From contig WLIM01000007.1 in assembly GCA_009702205.1 (NCBI GenBank), forward strand, positions 1 through 16,563: 16,563 bases of DNA, in the 5' to 3' direction. Below, in pieces: positions 6,348-16,417 of this stretch. Numbering within the stretch: the stretch's first letter is position 1; each line of letters opens with the position of its first letter. Below the pieces are notes generated by a model. It worked only from the letters and a program-made list of their open reading frames with translations, was not told the DNA's origin and did not search any database. The position numbers and the translations under genes are program-made. This DNA is from Actinomycetota bacterium. Lineage in GTDB: Bacteria; Actinomycetota; Actinomycetes; Nanopelagicales; Nanopelagicaceae.

Positions 6348-9300
6348 GTGTATTTGAAGAGCATGACCCTAAAAGGATTCAAGTCCTTTGCCTCCTCGAC
6401 CTCGCTCAACTTTGAGCCAGGAATTACCTGCGTGGTTGGTCCTAATGGCTCTGGAAAATCAAACGTTGTTGACGCGCTCTCTTGGGTTATGGGCGAACAA
6501 GGCGCTAAATCTTTACGTGGTGGAAAAATGGAAGATGTTATCTTCGCTGGAACTTCAGGTCGCGCACCACTTGGTCGTGCTGAAGTATCAGTAACTATCG
6601 ATAACACAGATGGCGTTCTTCCTATTGATTTCACCGAAGTAACAATTTCAAGAATTCTTTTTAGAAATGGCGCAAGTGAATACCAACTAAATGGTGAAAC
6701 AACTCGACTTCTAGATATTCAGGAACTCTTGAGTGATTCTGGAATTGGTCGCGAAATGCACGTGATAGTTGGACAGGGTCAACTAGATGCAATTTTGCTT
6801 GCTAACCCGGAAGAGCGTCGAGCATTTATTGAAGAAGCAGCTGGAGTTTTAAAGCATCGCAAGCGCAAAGAGAAAGCTCTTCGAAAATTAGATTCGATGA
6901 CTGCAAACTTGGCGCGTATTCAAGATTTAACTGTAGAGCTTCGACGTCAACTAAAACCACTTGGCAAGCAGGCTGAAGTTGCGAGAAAAGCTTCCACGAT
7001 TCAATCAGATGTCAGAGATTCTAGACTTCGACTTTTAGCTGATGACTTATTGCAACTTAGATCAACTGTAGATGCTGAAGTAGCTGATGAGTCTGCGCTC
7101 CGTGCAAGACGAGATGAAGTTGAAGCCGCGCTTAACAAAGCACGCAATCGCGAAGAAGAGATTGATGCCACCGCTCTTGTTGAAAATCCACTTCTGGTTA
7201 AAGCGCAAGAAAATTACTACCAACTAACTGCGCAACGTGAAAAATTCCGTGGTATTCAGAATTTAGCTTCCGAACGCGCTCGTTTCTTATCTGAAGAAGC
7301 TGATGAAGCACGTGCAAGTGGTCGCGATCCAGAGAGCATGGATGCTGAAGCGGCAGCTCTTCGCGTAGAAGAAACACAATTGCGAAATGAAGTCACAACT
7401 GCTTCACAAAGTTTGGCAAAACTTTCAGAGGAACTTAAGAATTTAGAAGCTAACTTAACAACTGAAGAGAACAGCGTCTCTGCCGCACTTCGCGCAATCG
7501 CTGATCAACGCGAGGGTACAGCTCGTCAAGAGGGCCATATCAATGGACTTAAATCTCGTATTGATGCAACAAATGCCGAGATCACTCGTCTTACAAAGAG
7601 CAAAGACGAAGCCAGCCGGCGCCTGCAGAGTTTCCAAGAAGAATTCGCACTACTAGAAACTCAAATCGCATCTGTTGATGCAAATGAACCAGGTTTGGAT
7701 TCCGAATTTGAAGCGGCAAAGAGCGCACTTGCTATTGCGCAAAGTGAATTAGATTCACTTGCAGAGAAAGAGAGTGAAGCACAACGTTTCCGTTCCGGAC
7801 TTGAAGGAAGATTGCGTGCACTGCAGGAGAGTTTGATTCATCGTGATGGTTCTGGCGTAGTTCTTTCGAGCGGGACTCGCACAAGGGGTCGGCTATCTTC
7901 ATTAATTAGCGTTACGCCTGGTTGGGAAGCCGCAGTTGCGGCCGCACTTGGGCCACTTGCAGATTCAGTAGTTGTTTCAGATATTTCATCTGCTGTATCT
8001 GCGCTAACAATGTTGAAGCGAGAGAGCGCTGGACAATCAGAACTTCTTGTTGTTGATGGTGAAACTGGATTTACACCTTCAAATCGCGCAGTTCCAAATG
8101 GCTTCACATCTCTTGCAAGTTTGGTTAGCTCAAGTGAAGTATCAGGTGCTATTGCCTCACTTCTTTCAGGATTTGTTGCTGTTGAAGATTTAGCAGAAGC
8201 AGAGAGCGCCCTTCGTGCCGATCCATCGGTAATCGCTATTACACGTGATGGTGATGTGCTTAGCCGAATTCGAGTTCGCGGTGGTTCAAGTGCTAAGAAT
8301 TCTGCAATTGAAATTTCTGCACTTATTGAAAAGACCGAGAGCCAATTGCAAGATGTCACCAATAATTGTGATCGAATTAAGTTTGATTTGGCTCGCGCTA
8401 ATGAAACGTTGTCATCACGTAAGAATATTTATGATTTAGCTCTAGGTAAGTTAAATGAATCAGATGCCAAGATTTCCGGCCTTGCAGAACAGATGGCCGT
8501 TGCTGGTCAGAATGTTAAATCAGCACAAGCCGAGCTGGAACGCGTGCTTGCAACTCTTGTCGAAGCCAACTCTCAACTTGAATCCGACGAGGCAGATCTA
8601 TCCGCAGCAATCTCGCAATTTGAATCTCATCAAACCCCAGGTGATCCGGATTTAACACACTTAGAAGATTTACGTTCAAAAGTTTCAGCTTCGAGATCAA
8701 GTGAAGTTGAAGCGCGTTTAAATCTCAGAACGCTAGAAGAACGTGTTACAGCACTTTCTGCAAGAGCCAGTGCGTTAGAAACTGCAGCGCAAACCGAACG
8801 TGATTCCGCAACCCGGGCAGTAAGTCGCCGGGAACAACGTGGTGTAGCAGCGCTAACTGCTCAAGGTGTTGCTGATGCGGCATATGAAGCACTGATTCAA
8901 ATTGAATCTTCAATTGCGAAAGCTTCAACCGAACGCGAACGCCTAGAAGTTTCAAGATCTGAACGTGAAAGTGAAATTCTTGCGCTTCGCGTTAAGAGCC
9001 GAGAGTTAACAACTGAATTAGATGCCCTTACTTCTAGCGTGCATAGAGATGAAATCGCTCGAGCCGAGCAACGTCTGCGCATCGAAGCTTTGGAAGCTAA
9101 GGCTGTAGAAGAACTTGGCGTTGATGTCAGCACGCTAGTTAATGAATATGGCCCAGAAAATGATGTGCCAACATTTGTTGAGGACAGTGAAGGAAACTTT
9201 GTACCAGGTGACTTAATTCCATACCGACGCGATCAACAAGAGAAGCGTCTGGCCCAAGCCGAACGTTCACTGGCTCTACTCGGAAAGATCAATCCGCTTG

Positions 9301-9890
9301 CACTTGAAGAGTATTCATCACTTGAAGAGCGCCTTCGTTACCTAGCTGAGCAATTAGAAGATTTGAAGAAGACTAAGCGCGATCTGCTCGACATTATTAA
9401 AGAAGTAGATGACAAAGTTCAACAAATTTTCAAAGAGGCATATGACGACACTGCTCGAGAATTTGAACTTATCTTTGCCCGACTATTCCCAGGTGGAGAT
9501 GGTCGCTTAATTCTTACCAATCCAGAGGACATGACTACTGCAGGTGTGGATGTTGAAGCTAGACCTCCAGGCAAGCGTGTAAAGAGATTGTCACTTCTCT
9601 CTGGTGGAGAGCGTTCGCTAGTAGCGGTTGCACTTCTTGTTGCGATCTTTAAGGCCCGGCCAAGTCCGTTCTATGTAATGGATGAAGTTGAAGCCGCGCT
9701 AGATGACACAAACCTTGGACGTCTACTGGGCGTATTCGAAGAGCTTCGCGAGAAATCGCAATTAATTATCATTACTCACCAGAAGCGCACCATGGAAATT
9801 GCCGATGCACTTTATGGCGTAACAATGCGCGGCGATGGCGTATCTGAAGTTATTTCGCAGCGTATTCGGGAATCTGAAAGCGCAAACTAG
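6348..9890 (+). CDS. smc: Chromosome segregation protein SMC
   Basis: SMC forms a ring-shaped ATPase with ScpA and ScpB that organises and segregates the chromosome. The 1180 residues are normal length. Domains in order: N-terminal head with Walker A GPNGSGKS (31-38) and the conserved GEQGAKSLRGGKMEDVIFAG segment after it; first coiled coil (about 160-495); globular hinge (about 498-650, starting RDGSGVVLSSG); second coiled coil (about 655-1000); C-terminal head with the ABC signature LSLLSGGE (1081-1088), Walker B FYVMDE (1108-1113, Asp1112 and catalytic Glu1113) and the D-loop ALDDTN. Start GTG 6348 gives MYLKSMTLKGFKSF, the family start. ftsY follows after 29 bases, a pairing seen in many bacteria. 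scpA and scpB are not in this window. Confidence 0.98.
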   Translation: MYLKSMTLKGFKSFASSTSLNFEPGITCVVGPNGSGKSNVVDALSWVMGEQGAKSLRGGKMEDVIFAGTSGRAPLGRAEVSVTIDNTDGVLPIDFTEVTISRILFRNGASEYQLNGETTRLLDIQELLSDSGIGREMHVIVGQGQLDAILLANPEERRAFIEEAAGVLKHRKRKEKALRKLDSMTANLARIQDLTVELRRQLKPLGKQAEVARKASTIQSDVRDSRLRLLADDLLQLRSTVDAEVADESALRARRDEVEAALNKARNREEEIDATALVENPLLVKAQENYYQLTAQREKFRGIQNLASERARFLSEEADEARASGRDPESMDAEAAALRVEETQLRNEVTTASQSLAKLSEELKNLEANLTTEENSVSAALRAIADQREGTARQEGHINGLKSRIDATNAEITRLTKSKDEASRRLQSFQEEFALLETQIASVDANEPGLDSEFEAAKSALAIAQSELDSLAEKESEAQRFRSGLEGRLRALQESLIHRDGSGVVLSSGTRTRGRLSSLISVTPGWEAAVAAALGPLADSVVVSDISSAVSALTMLKRESAGQSELLVVDGETGFTPSNRAVPNGFTSLASLVSSSEVSGAIASLLSGFVAVEDLAEAESALRADPSVIAITRDGDVLSRIRVRGGSSAKNSAIEISALIEKTESQLQDVTNNCDRIKFDLARANETLSSRKNIYDLALGKLNESDAKISGLAEQMAVAGQNVKSAQAELERVLATLVEANSQLESDEADLSAAISQFESHQTPGDPDLTHLEDLRSKVSASRSSEVEARLNLRTLEERVTALSARASALETAAQTERDSATRAVSRREQRGVAALTAQGVADAAYEALIQIESSIAKASTERERLEVSRSERESEILALRVKSRELTTELDALTSSVHRDEIARAEQRLRIEALEAKAVEELGVDVSTLVNEYGPENDVPTFVEDSEGNFVPGDLIPYRRDQQEKRLAQAERSLALLGKINPLALEEYSSLEERLRYLAEQLEDLKKTKRDLLDIIKEVDDKVQQIFKEAYDDTAREFELIFARLFPGGDGRLILTNPEDMTTAGVDVEARPPGKRVKRLSLLSGGERSLVAVALLVAIFKARPSPFYVMDEVEAALDDTNLGRLLGVFEELREKSQLIIITHQKRTMEIADALYGVTMRGDGVSEVISQRIRESESAN

Positions 9891-9919
9891 TTTCATCTAG
9901 TTGAATCGCGGTTTTGTAA

Positions 9920-10756
9920 ATGGCGCTCTTTAGTAAGTTATTCGCAAAGATCCGTGGCGGGCAAACATCACAAAGTGACTGGGCTGAAATTCATGACTCA
10001 CTTATCGCCGCAGATTTAGGTGCCAAGAATGCTGCTGAAATAATTGAAATTGCCAAGAAAACTAAGAGCGACGATATTTCGGAAGCGATATTCAATTCGC
10101 TTAAAAGTTGGCTAAGTCAAAATAGCCGTGCTCTTGCAACAAATTCAGTGCGCACAACAACTGTGATGATTGTTGGCGTAAATGGAACCGGAAAAACTAC
10201 ATCGACTGCCAAATTAGTTTCACATTTGAAGAGTGAAAATAGAACAGTTCTACTTGCAGCTGCTGATACTTTTCGTGCCGCAGCAGTCGAACAACTACAA
10301 ACTTGGGCACAGAGATTAAATGTAGAAGTTGTCACAGGTCCAGTAAATGGAGATCCAGCATCAGTTGCTTTCGAAGCAGCAACTAAAGCTAAGGAAGAAA
10401 ATACAAATTATTTAATTATTGATACCGCCGGACGTCTACATACAAAGTCGGGTTTGATGGATGAGCTTGGGAAAGTGCGAAGAGTTGTTGAAAAAGTGCT
10501 ACCAATTGATGAAGTGTTACTTGTAGTCGATGCGACAACTGGACAAAATGGAATAGTTCAGGCGAAAGTATTTATGGAGAGCGTCGTTGTCACTGGATTG
10601 ATATTGACCAAGATGGATGGATCAGCAAAGGGCGGGATCGCATTGGCGATTGAACGCGAGACCGGAATTCCGGTTAAATTTATTGGGACCGGTGAGGGCG
10701 CTTCGGATCTGGAAGTATTTGTCGCCGAGCCATATTTGAACGGGCTATTGGCTTAG
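9920..10756 (+). CDS. ftsY: Signal recognition particle receptor FtsY, NG domain only
   Basis: FtsY is the membrane-associated GTPase that receives SRP-ribosome complexes and passes them to SecYEG. The 278 residues cover just the N domain (about 1-75) and G domain: GVNGTGKT (86-93), the insertion-box segment DTFRAAAVEQL (116-126), DTAGRL (168-173), TKMD (230-233) and the terminal GEGASDLEVF (258-267). The acidic A domain or membrane anchor that lengthens FtsY in many bacteria is missing. An in-frame TAA lies directly before the ATG, so this start cannot extend upstream. MALFSKLFAKI could form an amphipathic helix that binds lipid directly. No Shine-Dalgarno and no TANNNT box are apparent; expression probably depends on smc read-through. 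The partner Ffh is encoded 4 kb downstream. Confidence 0.96.
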   Translation: MALFSKLFAKIRGGQTSQSDWAEIHDSLIAADLGAKNAAEIIEIAKKTKSDDISEAIFNSLKSWLSQNSRALATNSVRTTTVMIVGVNGTGKTTSTAKLVSHLKSENRTVLLAAADTFRAAAVEQLQTWAQRLNVEVVTGPVNGDPASVAFEAATKAKEENTNYLIIDTAGRLHTKSGLMDELGKVRRVVEKVLPIDEVLLVVDATTGQNGIVQAKVFMESVVVTGLILTKMDGSAKGGIALAIERETGIPVKFIGTGEGASDLEVFVAEPYLNGLLA

Positions 10757-10768
10757 ATTTTGGCTGTT

Positions 10769-10784
10769 GTAACCAATTTGTAAC
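10769..10784 (+). promoter_or_regulatory. GlnR-like operator upstream of amtB
   Basis: GTAAC (10769-10773) and GTAAC (10780-10784) are separated by six bases; the full repeated unit is TTGTAAC at 11-bp spacing. This resembles the actinobacterial GlnR box (gTnAC-n6-GaAAC in Streptomyces; AC-n9-AC core in mycobacteria), and amtB-glnK-glnD is the classical GlnR target. Related copies follow: TTGTAAT at 10809-10815 and GTAAC at 10833-10837, 22 bp apart start to start of the GTAA(C/T) unit. The regulator gene itself is not in the window. Confidence 0.5.
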
Positions 10785-10812
10785 ACAAAGGGCGAAGCTT
10801 TCACCTCTTTGT
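10785..10812. repeat. ACAAAG/CTTTGT inverted repeat between ftsY and amtB
   Basis: ACAAAG (10785-10790) and CTTTGT (10807-10812) form a 6-bp inverted repeat with a 16-base loop that holds an AAGCTT palindrome. No T-run follows, so it is a poor terminator for ftsY; part of it overlaps the third TTGTAAC-like repeat. Confidence 0.3.
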
Positions 10813-10823
10813 AATCTTTCGTG

Positions 10824-10848
10824 CCACCTGATGTAACGGGCTAGGTGG
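10824..10848. repeat. CCACCT/AGGTGG inverted repeat around a GTAAC copy
   Basis: CCACCT (10824-10829) and AGGTGG (10843-10848) are perfectly complementary over six bases and flank the GTAAC at 10833-10837. It lies 59 bases before the amtB start and may be part of the operator region or a leader hairpin. Confidence 0.4.
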
Positions 10849-10906
10849 AATCTACGACCATCTCAATGGCGAGGGCGATACGGATATTTCGTGAAAGTAG
10901 TTAAAA

Positions 10907-12543
<1,637 letters not shown>

Positions 12544-12555
12544 ATAGCAAGTAAG

Positions 12556-12561
12556 TAGAGT
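12556..12561 (+). promoter_or_regulatory. Candidate leaderless -10 box of glnD
   Basis: TAGAGT fits TANNNT, ending six bases before GTG 12568, with CC before the start. It lies in the 24-base glnB-glnD gap. The GAG inside it could also be read as a very weak ribosome site. Confidence 0.4.
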
Positions 12562-12567
12562 AACTCC

Positions 12568-14832
12568 GTGGGAACCCGTGAGCGCCGTGATCGATCTAAC
12601 AAGATTGATAGTGCGCTCCGGGTTTCTTTTTTGCAAGCCGCAGATAGATTTTTAACGAAGCCTCAAAGCGTTTCGCTCGCTGCTATTGGTGGGTATGGCC
12701 GAGGTGAACTTTCGCCCGGTTCAGATTTAGATTTATTAATTCTCCATGATGGAAACGAGAAGGCAGAAACTGTTTCCGAGTTTGTAAATGCTTTCCTCTA
12801 TCCACTTTGGGATGATGGTAGATCTGTTGACCATTCTGTGCGCACCAGAAGTGAAACTAGAGATTTGGCGCACGAAGATATTCGAGTGGCTCTTGGCTTA
12901 TTGGATATCAGGCATGTTGCTGGAAACTCAGAACTTACGAGCGCTGTAGCAACAGATGCGCTTGAAAACTGGCGGCGAAATCAAAGTAAATATCTACCTA
13001 AACTCCGTAAATCAATGCAAGATCGAGAGTTGCGGTCAGGAGAATTAGCTTTTCTCTTAGAACCGGATTTAAAAGAGGCACGAGGCGGACTTCGAGATAT
13101 AAACGCTCTTCGAGCGATTGAAATGTCTGGAGTCGTATCTGTTTCACTTTCAAGAGTCGCAGAGTCCGAAGCGCTACTTTCGAATGTTCGAGATGTTTTG
13201 CACGGGGATAGTCTCAAGGCTAAAGATCAATTGCTTTTAACAGAACAAGATCGTGTTGCTGCGACTATGAAGTTTAAAGATGCCGATGAATTAATGCTGG
13301 AAGTTGCTAAAGCTGCTCGAGCGGTTGATTATCTAACTGAACTAACTTGGCACAGAATTGATTCACTAGAAGCAAAGGGGTGGTTTAAGAAAAGTAAGCC
13401 ACAAAGTATTGATCGAGGCTTAGTAATTTTGAATTCAGAAATTACAATCGAAAATGGTTACGACATTGCACTTGATCCAGCCATTGGGTTGCGCGCAGCA
13501 GCAACTGCTGCACAACGCGGCCTGCCACTTTCAATCGATGCTTGTGTGCTTTTAGCCGAGAAATTTACCCAGTTGCCATCGCCTTGGCCGAAGGATGTTC
13601 TAAATGATCTGGTCTCCTTAATTGGCGCCGGGACACCAATGATTAGAGTTTTTGAAGCACTTGATCAGGATGGTTTAATCGAAAAATGGATACCTGAGTG
13701 GTCACATGTGCGTTTCTTGCCGCAACGAAATGTTCTGCATCGACATACAGTTGATCGCCACATGCTTGAAACAGCAGTTCGAGCTGCCAATTTAACTCGT
13801 ACTGTAAAGCGAGCAGACATTCTTCTTGTTGCTGCGCTTTTTCATGATATCGGTAAGGGATTTCCAGATAAGGATCACTCTGAATATGGCGAAGAGTTGA
13901 TAGTTCCACTTGCAATGCGTTTAGGTTTTGATGAAGCTGATTGTGCACAAATTGCACTTCTAGTTCGTGAACATCTACTTCTATCTGCAGTTGCAACCCG
14001 TCGTGACTTGGAAGATCCAGCAACTATTTCTTACGTTGTGGAAAAGGTTAAAGACCCGGAGGCACTTCAACTTTTGCATGCACTAAGTATTTCCGATGGT
14101 GAAGCAACAGGAAAATCTGGTTGGAGCGATTGGAAGGCTGGTCTCGTAGCCAATTTAGTTTCTAGATGTCTAGAGTCGATGGCTGGCGTTAAACCGGTAT
14201 CCCAACCAGACTTAGTTCCAACTGGGCCTGTTACGCAAGACTTTATGATTTCGATAATTGGCGATGCTCAAAACCGAGAGCACATTGAGATAGAAATAGT
14301 TGCAAGAGACCAGACCGGGCTCTTATCAGCGGTTGCTGGATTAATGACAATTTCCAGGCTCAATGTTCGATCTGCTAAAACTAGAACCACAAATGAAGTT
14401 GCAGTGATGAGATGGATAGTTGAATTAGATGCAAATGCGCAGATGCCTACGTCAGAAAAACTCCTGGACCAATTAAAGAAGGCGCTTTCCGGAGATTTAG
14501 ATTTAGGACGAAAAATTGAAGAGCGAATTGAGAATTACCGAAAATATCCTGGAATTCCTACGCCACCACCAGTTGTATTTGCATCCAATGATTTAGCAAC
14601 TAACGCAACCATAATTGAAGTCAGAATGCACGATCGACCAGGAATTCTCTTCTCGGTAGCGCGCGCAATCTCTAGATTCGGCGTTGATATCAAATCTGCA
14701 ATCGTTTCGACTCTTGGCGCCGAAGCATTTGACACCCTTTACGTCACGGATCTATCTGGCCAGCCACTTAGTGGCGAGCGAGCTCAGTTACTTGCGACAA
14801 AGGTTGAAAATATTTTAATCACCCACCTTTAA
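12568..14832 (+). CDS. glnD: [Protein-PII] nucleotidylyltransferase / PII-removing enzyme GlnD
   Basis: GlnD senses glutamine and adds or removes a nucleotide on the PII T-loop. The 754-residue protein has all parts in order: nucleotidyltransferase domain with GGYGRGELSPGSDLDL (41-56; Asp53 and Asp55 bind metal); the linking segment containing LEPDLKEARGGLRDI; HD phosphohydrolase domain with HRHTVDRH (391-398) and HDIGKG (426-431); and two C-terminal ACT domains (about 572-650 and 681-754), the second with DRPGILF. It is somewhat shorter than I recall for mycobacterial (about 808) and E. coli (about 890) GlnD, mainly at the N-terminus. An in-frame TAG at 12556 excludes longer starts, making GTG 12568 the only sensible one. 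The protein modified is most likely the PII encoded just upstream. Confidence 0.95.
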   Translation: MGTRERRDRSNKIDSALRVSFLQAADRFLTKPQSVSLAAIGGYGRGELSPGSDLDLLILHDGNEKAETVSEFVNAFLYPLWDDGRSVDHSVRTRSETRDLAHEDIRVALGLLDIRHVAGNSELTSAVATDALENWRRNQSKYLPKLRKSMQDRELRSGELAFLLEPDLKEARGGLRDINALRAIEMSGVVSVSLSRVAESEALLSNVRDVLHGDSLKAKDQLLLTEQDRVAATMKFKDADELMLEVAKAARAVDYLTELTWHRIDSLEAKGWFKKSKPQSIDRGLVILNSEITIENGYDIALDPAIGLRAAATAAQRGLPLSIDACVLLAEKFTQLPSPWPKDVLNDLVSLIGAGTPMIRVFEALDQDGLIEKWIPEWSHVRFLPQRNVLHRHTVDRHMLETAVRAANLTRTVKRADILLVAALFHDIGKGFPDKDHSEYGEELIVPLAMRLGFDEADCAQIALLVREHLLLSAVATRRDLEDPATISYVVEKVKDPEALQLLHALSISDGEATGKSGWSDWKAGLVANLVSRCLESMAGVKPVSQPDLVPTGPVTQDFMISIIGDAQNREHIEIEIVARDQTGLLSAVAGLMTISRLNVRSAKTRTTNEVAVMRWIVELDANAQMPTSEKLLDQLKKALSGDLDLGRKIEERIENYRKYPGIPTPPPVVFASNDLATNATIIEVRMHDRPGILFSVARAISRFGVDIKSAIVSTLGAEAFDTLYVTDLSGQPLSGERAQLLATKVENILITHL

Positions 14833-14836
14833 CTAG

Positions 14837-14842
14837 TAACCT
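14837..14842 (+). promoter_or_regulatory. Candidate leaderless -10 box of ffh
   Basis: TAACCT fits TANNNT and ends six bases before ATG 14849; CC precedes the start. No Shine-Dalgarno is present in the 16-base gap after glnD. Confidence 0.45.
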
Positions 14843-14848
14843 GCGGCC

Positions 14849-16291
14849 ATGTTCGAATCCTTATCGGCGAAATTCCAAGGGGCCTTTGCCTCGCTTAGAA
14901 GTAAAGGGCGCCTTAAATCTGGGGATATCGCTGAAATTTCTAATGAAATTCGTTCTGCGCTCCTTGATTCAGATGTAGCGCTAAGTGTTGTTGATTTCTT
15001 TATAGGTGAATTAAAAGCACGGACTGATTTAGTTCTCGAAGATCTAAATAAATCAACCAATCCGGCAAATGCCGTATTTGAAATTGTTAACTCACTTCTG
15101 ATCGAAATTTTAGGCGGAAGTGCTCGCAGAATTCGATTGGCGAAAAATCCACCAACTGTAATTCTGCTTACCGGTTTGCAAGGAGCAGGAAAGACTTCAC
15201 TTGCCGGAAAATTGGCGAAGTATCTAAAGGACCAGGGTAATACGCCACTTCTAGTTGCATCAGATCTACAACGTCCAAATGCTGTTACTCAACTTCAAGT
15301 AGTTGGTGAAAGTGTTGGAGTCCCAGTATTTGCGCCAGAACCTGGGAATGGTGTTGGCGATCCGATAACGGTGGCCAAGAACGGTCTAGCTTTCGCCAAA
15401 GATAAATTACATAACATTGTGATTGTTGATACCGCCGGTCGCCTCGGCGTTGATGCGCAATTGATGAAAGAAGCAAAATCTATTCGTGATGTTGTTAATC
15501 CGGATGAAGTTCTATATGTCGTTGATGCAATGGTTGGACAAGATGCTGTAAATACGGCGAAGGCATTCCTAGATGGTGTTGGCTTTGATGCGATTGTTCT
15601 AACTAAATTGGATGGCGATGCTCGTGGTGGCGCTGCACTTTCAATTACTCAAGTAACTGGCAAGCCAATTATGTTTGCTGCTACTGGTGAAAAAGTTACT
15701 GACTTTGATCTCTTCTACCCAGATCGAATGGCTTCTAGAATCCTTGGACTTGGCGACATTGCAACTCTTGCCGAGCAAGCAAAAGGTGCATTTGATAGCG
15801 ACACTGCTTCCAAATTAGAGAGTAAATTTGCAAGTGGTGAAGATTTCACACTTGATGATTTCTTAGCACAATTAGAAGCCATGAAAAAGATGGGCTCTAT
15901 GACAAAGCTATTGGGTATGTTGCCAGGTGCGAATTCTGGCGCCATGAAGAAACAACTTGAACAATTCGATGAAGGTGAACTTGTAAAGACACAATCAATC
16001 GTGCAATCGATGACACCTCTCGAGCGCAATGACCCAAAGGTTTTAAATGGTTCGAGGCGTTCACGAATCGCTAAAGGTTCTGGTCGCCAAGTTTCAGATG
16101 TGAATTCATTAGTGGAACGCTTTAGCCAAGCCCAAAAAGTTATGAAGCAGATGAGAAGTGGAAAAGGTGGGATGCAATTGCCACCAGGAATGGCGCTACC
16201 TGCCGGGATGCCAAAGGCGCCCGCGGCAAAGGTTATAAATAAGAAGAAATCCCGTTCGGGAAATCCAGCAAAACGGGCACTTGAAAGCTAA
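14849..16291 (+). CDS. ffh: Signal recognition particle protein Ffh
   Basis: Ffh binds 4.5S RNA and signal sequences of nascent membrane proteins, and hydrolyses GTP together with FtsY. The 480 residues comprise the N domain (1-100), G domain with GLQGAGKT (109-116), DLQRPNAVTQL (139-149), DTAGRL (194-199) and TKLD (252-255), and the M domain (about 305-440). The M domain includes MKKMGSMTKLLGMLPG (345-360), the RNA-binding SRRSRIAKGSG (402-412) and Met-rich segments (FSQAQKVMKQMRSGKGGMQ). A Lys-rich tail closes it. ATG 14849 gives the normal start. Its position after glnD agrees with the actinobacterial order. The SRP RNA gene is not visible here. Confidence 0.97.
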   Translation: MFESLSAKFQGAFASLRSKGRLKSGDIAEISNEIRSALLDSDVALSVVDFFIGELKARTDLVLEDLNKSTNPANAVFEIVNSLLIEILGGSARRIRLAKNPPTVILLTGLQGAGKTSLAGKLAKYLKDQGNTPLLVASDLQRPNAVTQLQVVGESVGVPVFAPEPGNGVGDPITVAKNGLAFAKDKLHNIVIVDTAGRLGVDAQLMKEAKSIRDVVNPDEVLYVVDAMVGQDAVNTAKAFLDGVGFDAIVLTKLDGDARGGAALSITQVTGKPIMFAATGEKVTDFDLFYPDRMASRILGLGDIATLAEQAKGAFDSDTASKLESKFASGEDFTLDDFLAQLEAMKKMGSMTKLLGMLPGANSGAMKKQLEQFDEGELVKTQSIVQSMTPLERNDPKVLNGSRRSRIAKGSGRQVSDVNSLVERFSQAQKVMKQMRSGKGGMQLPPGMALPAGMPKAPAAKVINKKKSRSGNPAKRALES

Positions 16292-16303
16292 TTAGCCCTT
16301 TGG

Positions 16304-16324
16304 CCCATAATTTGGGTTATGCGG
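16304..16324. repeat. Imperfect hairpin just after ffh
   Basis: CCCATAA (16304-16310) pairs with TTATG (16317-16321) and, across one bulged C, with GG (16323-16324), around a 6-base loop. There is no T-run. It could protect the ffh 3' end; the embedded CATAAT also resembles a -10 box. Confidence 0.3.
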
Positions 16325-16343
16325 GTGTGGCTGGCAAGATTAG

Positions 16344-16368
16344 CCCTCTGCGAGGGGCCCTCTACCCC
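16344..16368. repeat. Mutually exclusive stems in the rpsP leader
   Basis: GAGGG (16352-16356) can pair with CCCTC on its left (16344-16348, 3-base loop); the same Gs (GGGG 16354-16357) can instead pair with CCCC at 16365-16368. CCCTCT occurs twice, at 16344-16349 and 16358-16363. Confidence 0.35.
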
Positions 16369-16373
16369 CAAGC

Positions 16374-16402
16374 GATCTTCGCCAAGAGGTGAAAGATTTT
16401 TT
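16374..16402 (+). terminator. Intrinsic terminator between ffh and rpsP
   Basis: Bases 16374-16383 pair with 16388-16398 around an AAGA loop, giving ten pairs including two G-U and one bulged A (16394). Six Ts run from 16397 to 16402. It lies 82 bases after the ffh stop and 79 before rpsP, so it may end the ffh transcript or act as an attenuator for rpsP. Confidence 0.6.
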
Positions 16403-16417
16403 CAAACAGGTTTTAAT
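16389..16417 (+). promoter_or_regulatory. Candidate rpsP promoter
   Basis: GTGAAA (16389-16394) and TTTAAT (16412-16417) are spaced by 17 bases. It overlaps the 3' arm and T-run of the terminator, so one operon would end where the next begins. Leader to rpsP would be about 58 bases. Confidence 0.35.

Noticed and set aside
7838..8362. 174-codon open frame on the minus strand opposite smc
   Set aside because: It lies wholly within the smc hinge coding region, has no recognisable domain or ribosome site, and is Ser/Ala-rich as expected for an antisense shadow of a real gene.
9885..9902. AACTAG/CTAGTT inverted repeat as an smc terminator
   Set aside because: AT-rich 6-bp stem without a following T-run; unlikely to stop transcription.
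13643..14023. 126-codon open frame on the minus strand opposite glnD
   Set aside because: Opposite the HD domain of glnD, with a Gln/Leu/His-rich composition and no family resemblance.
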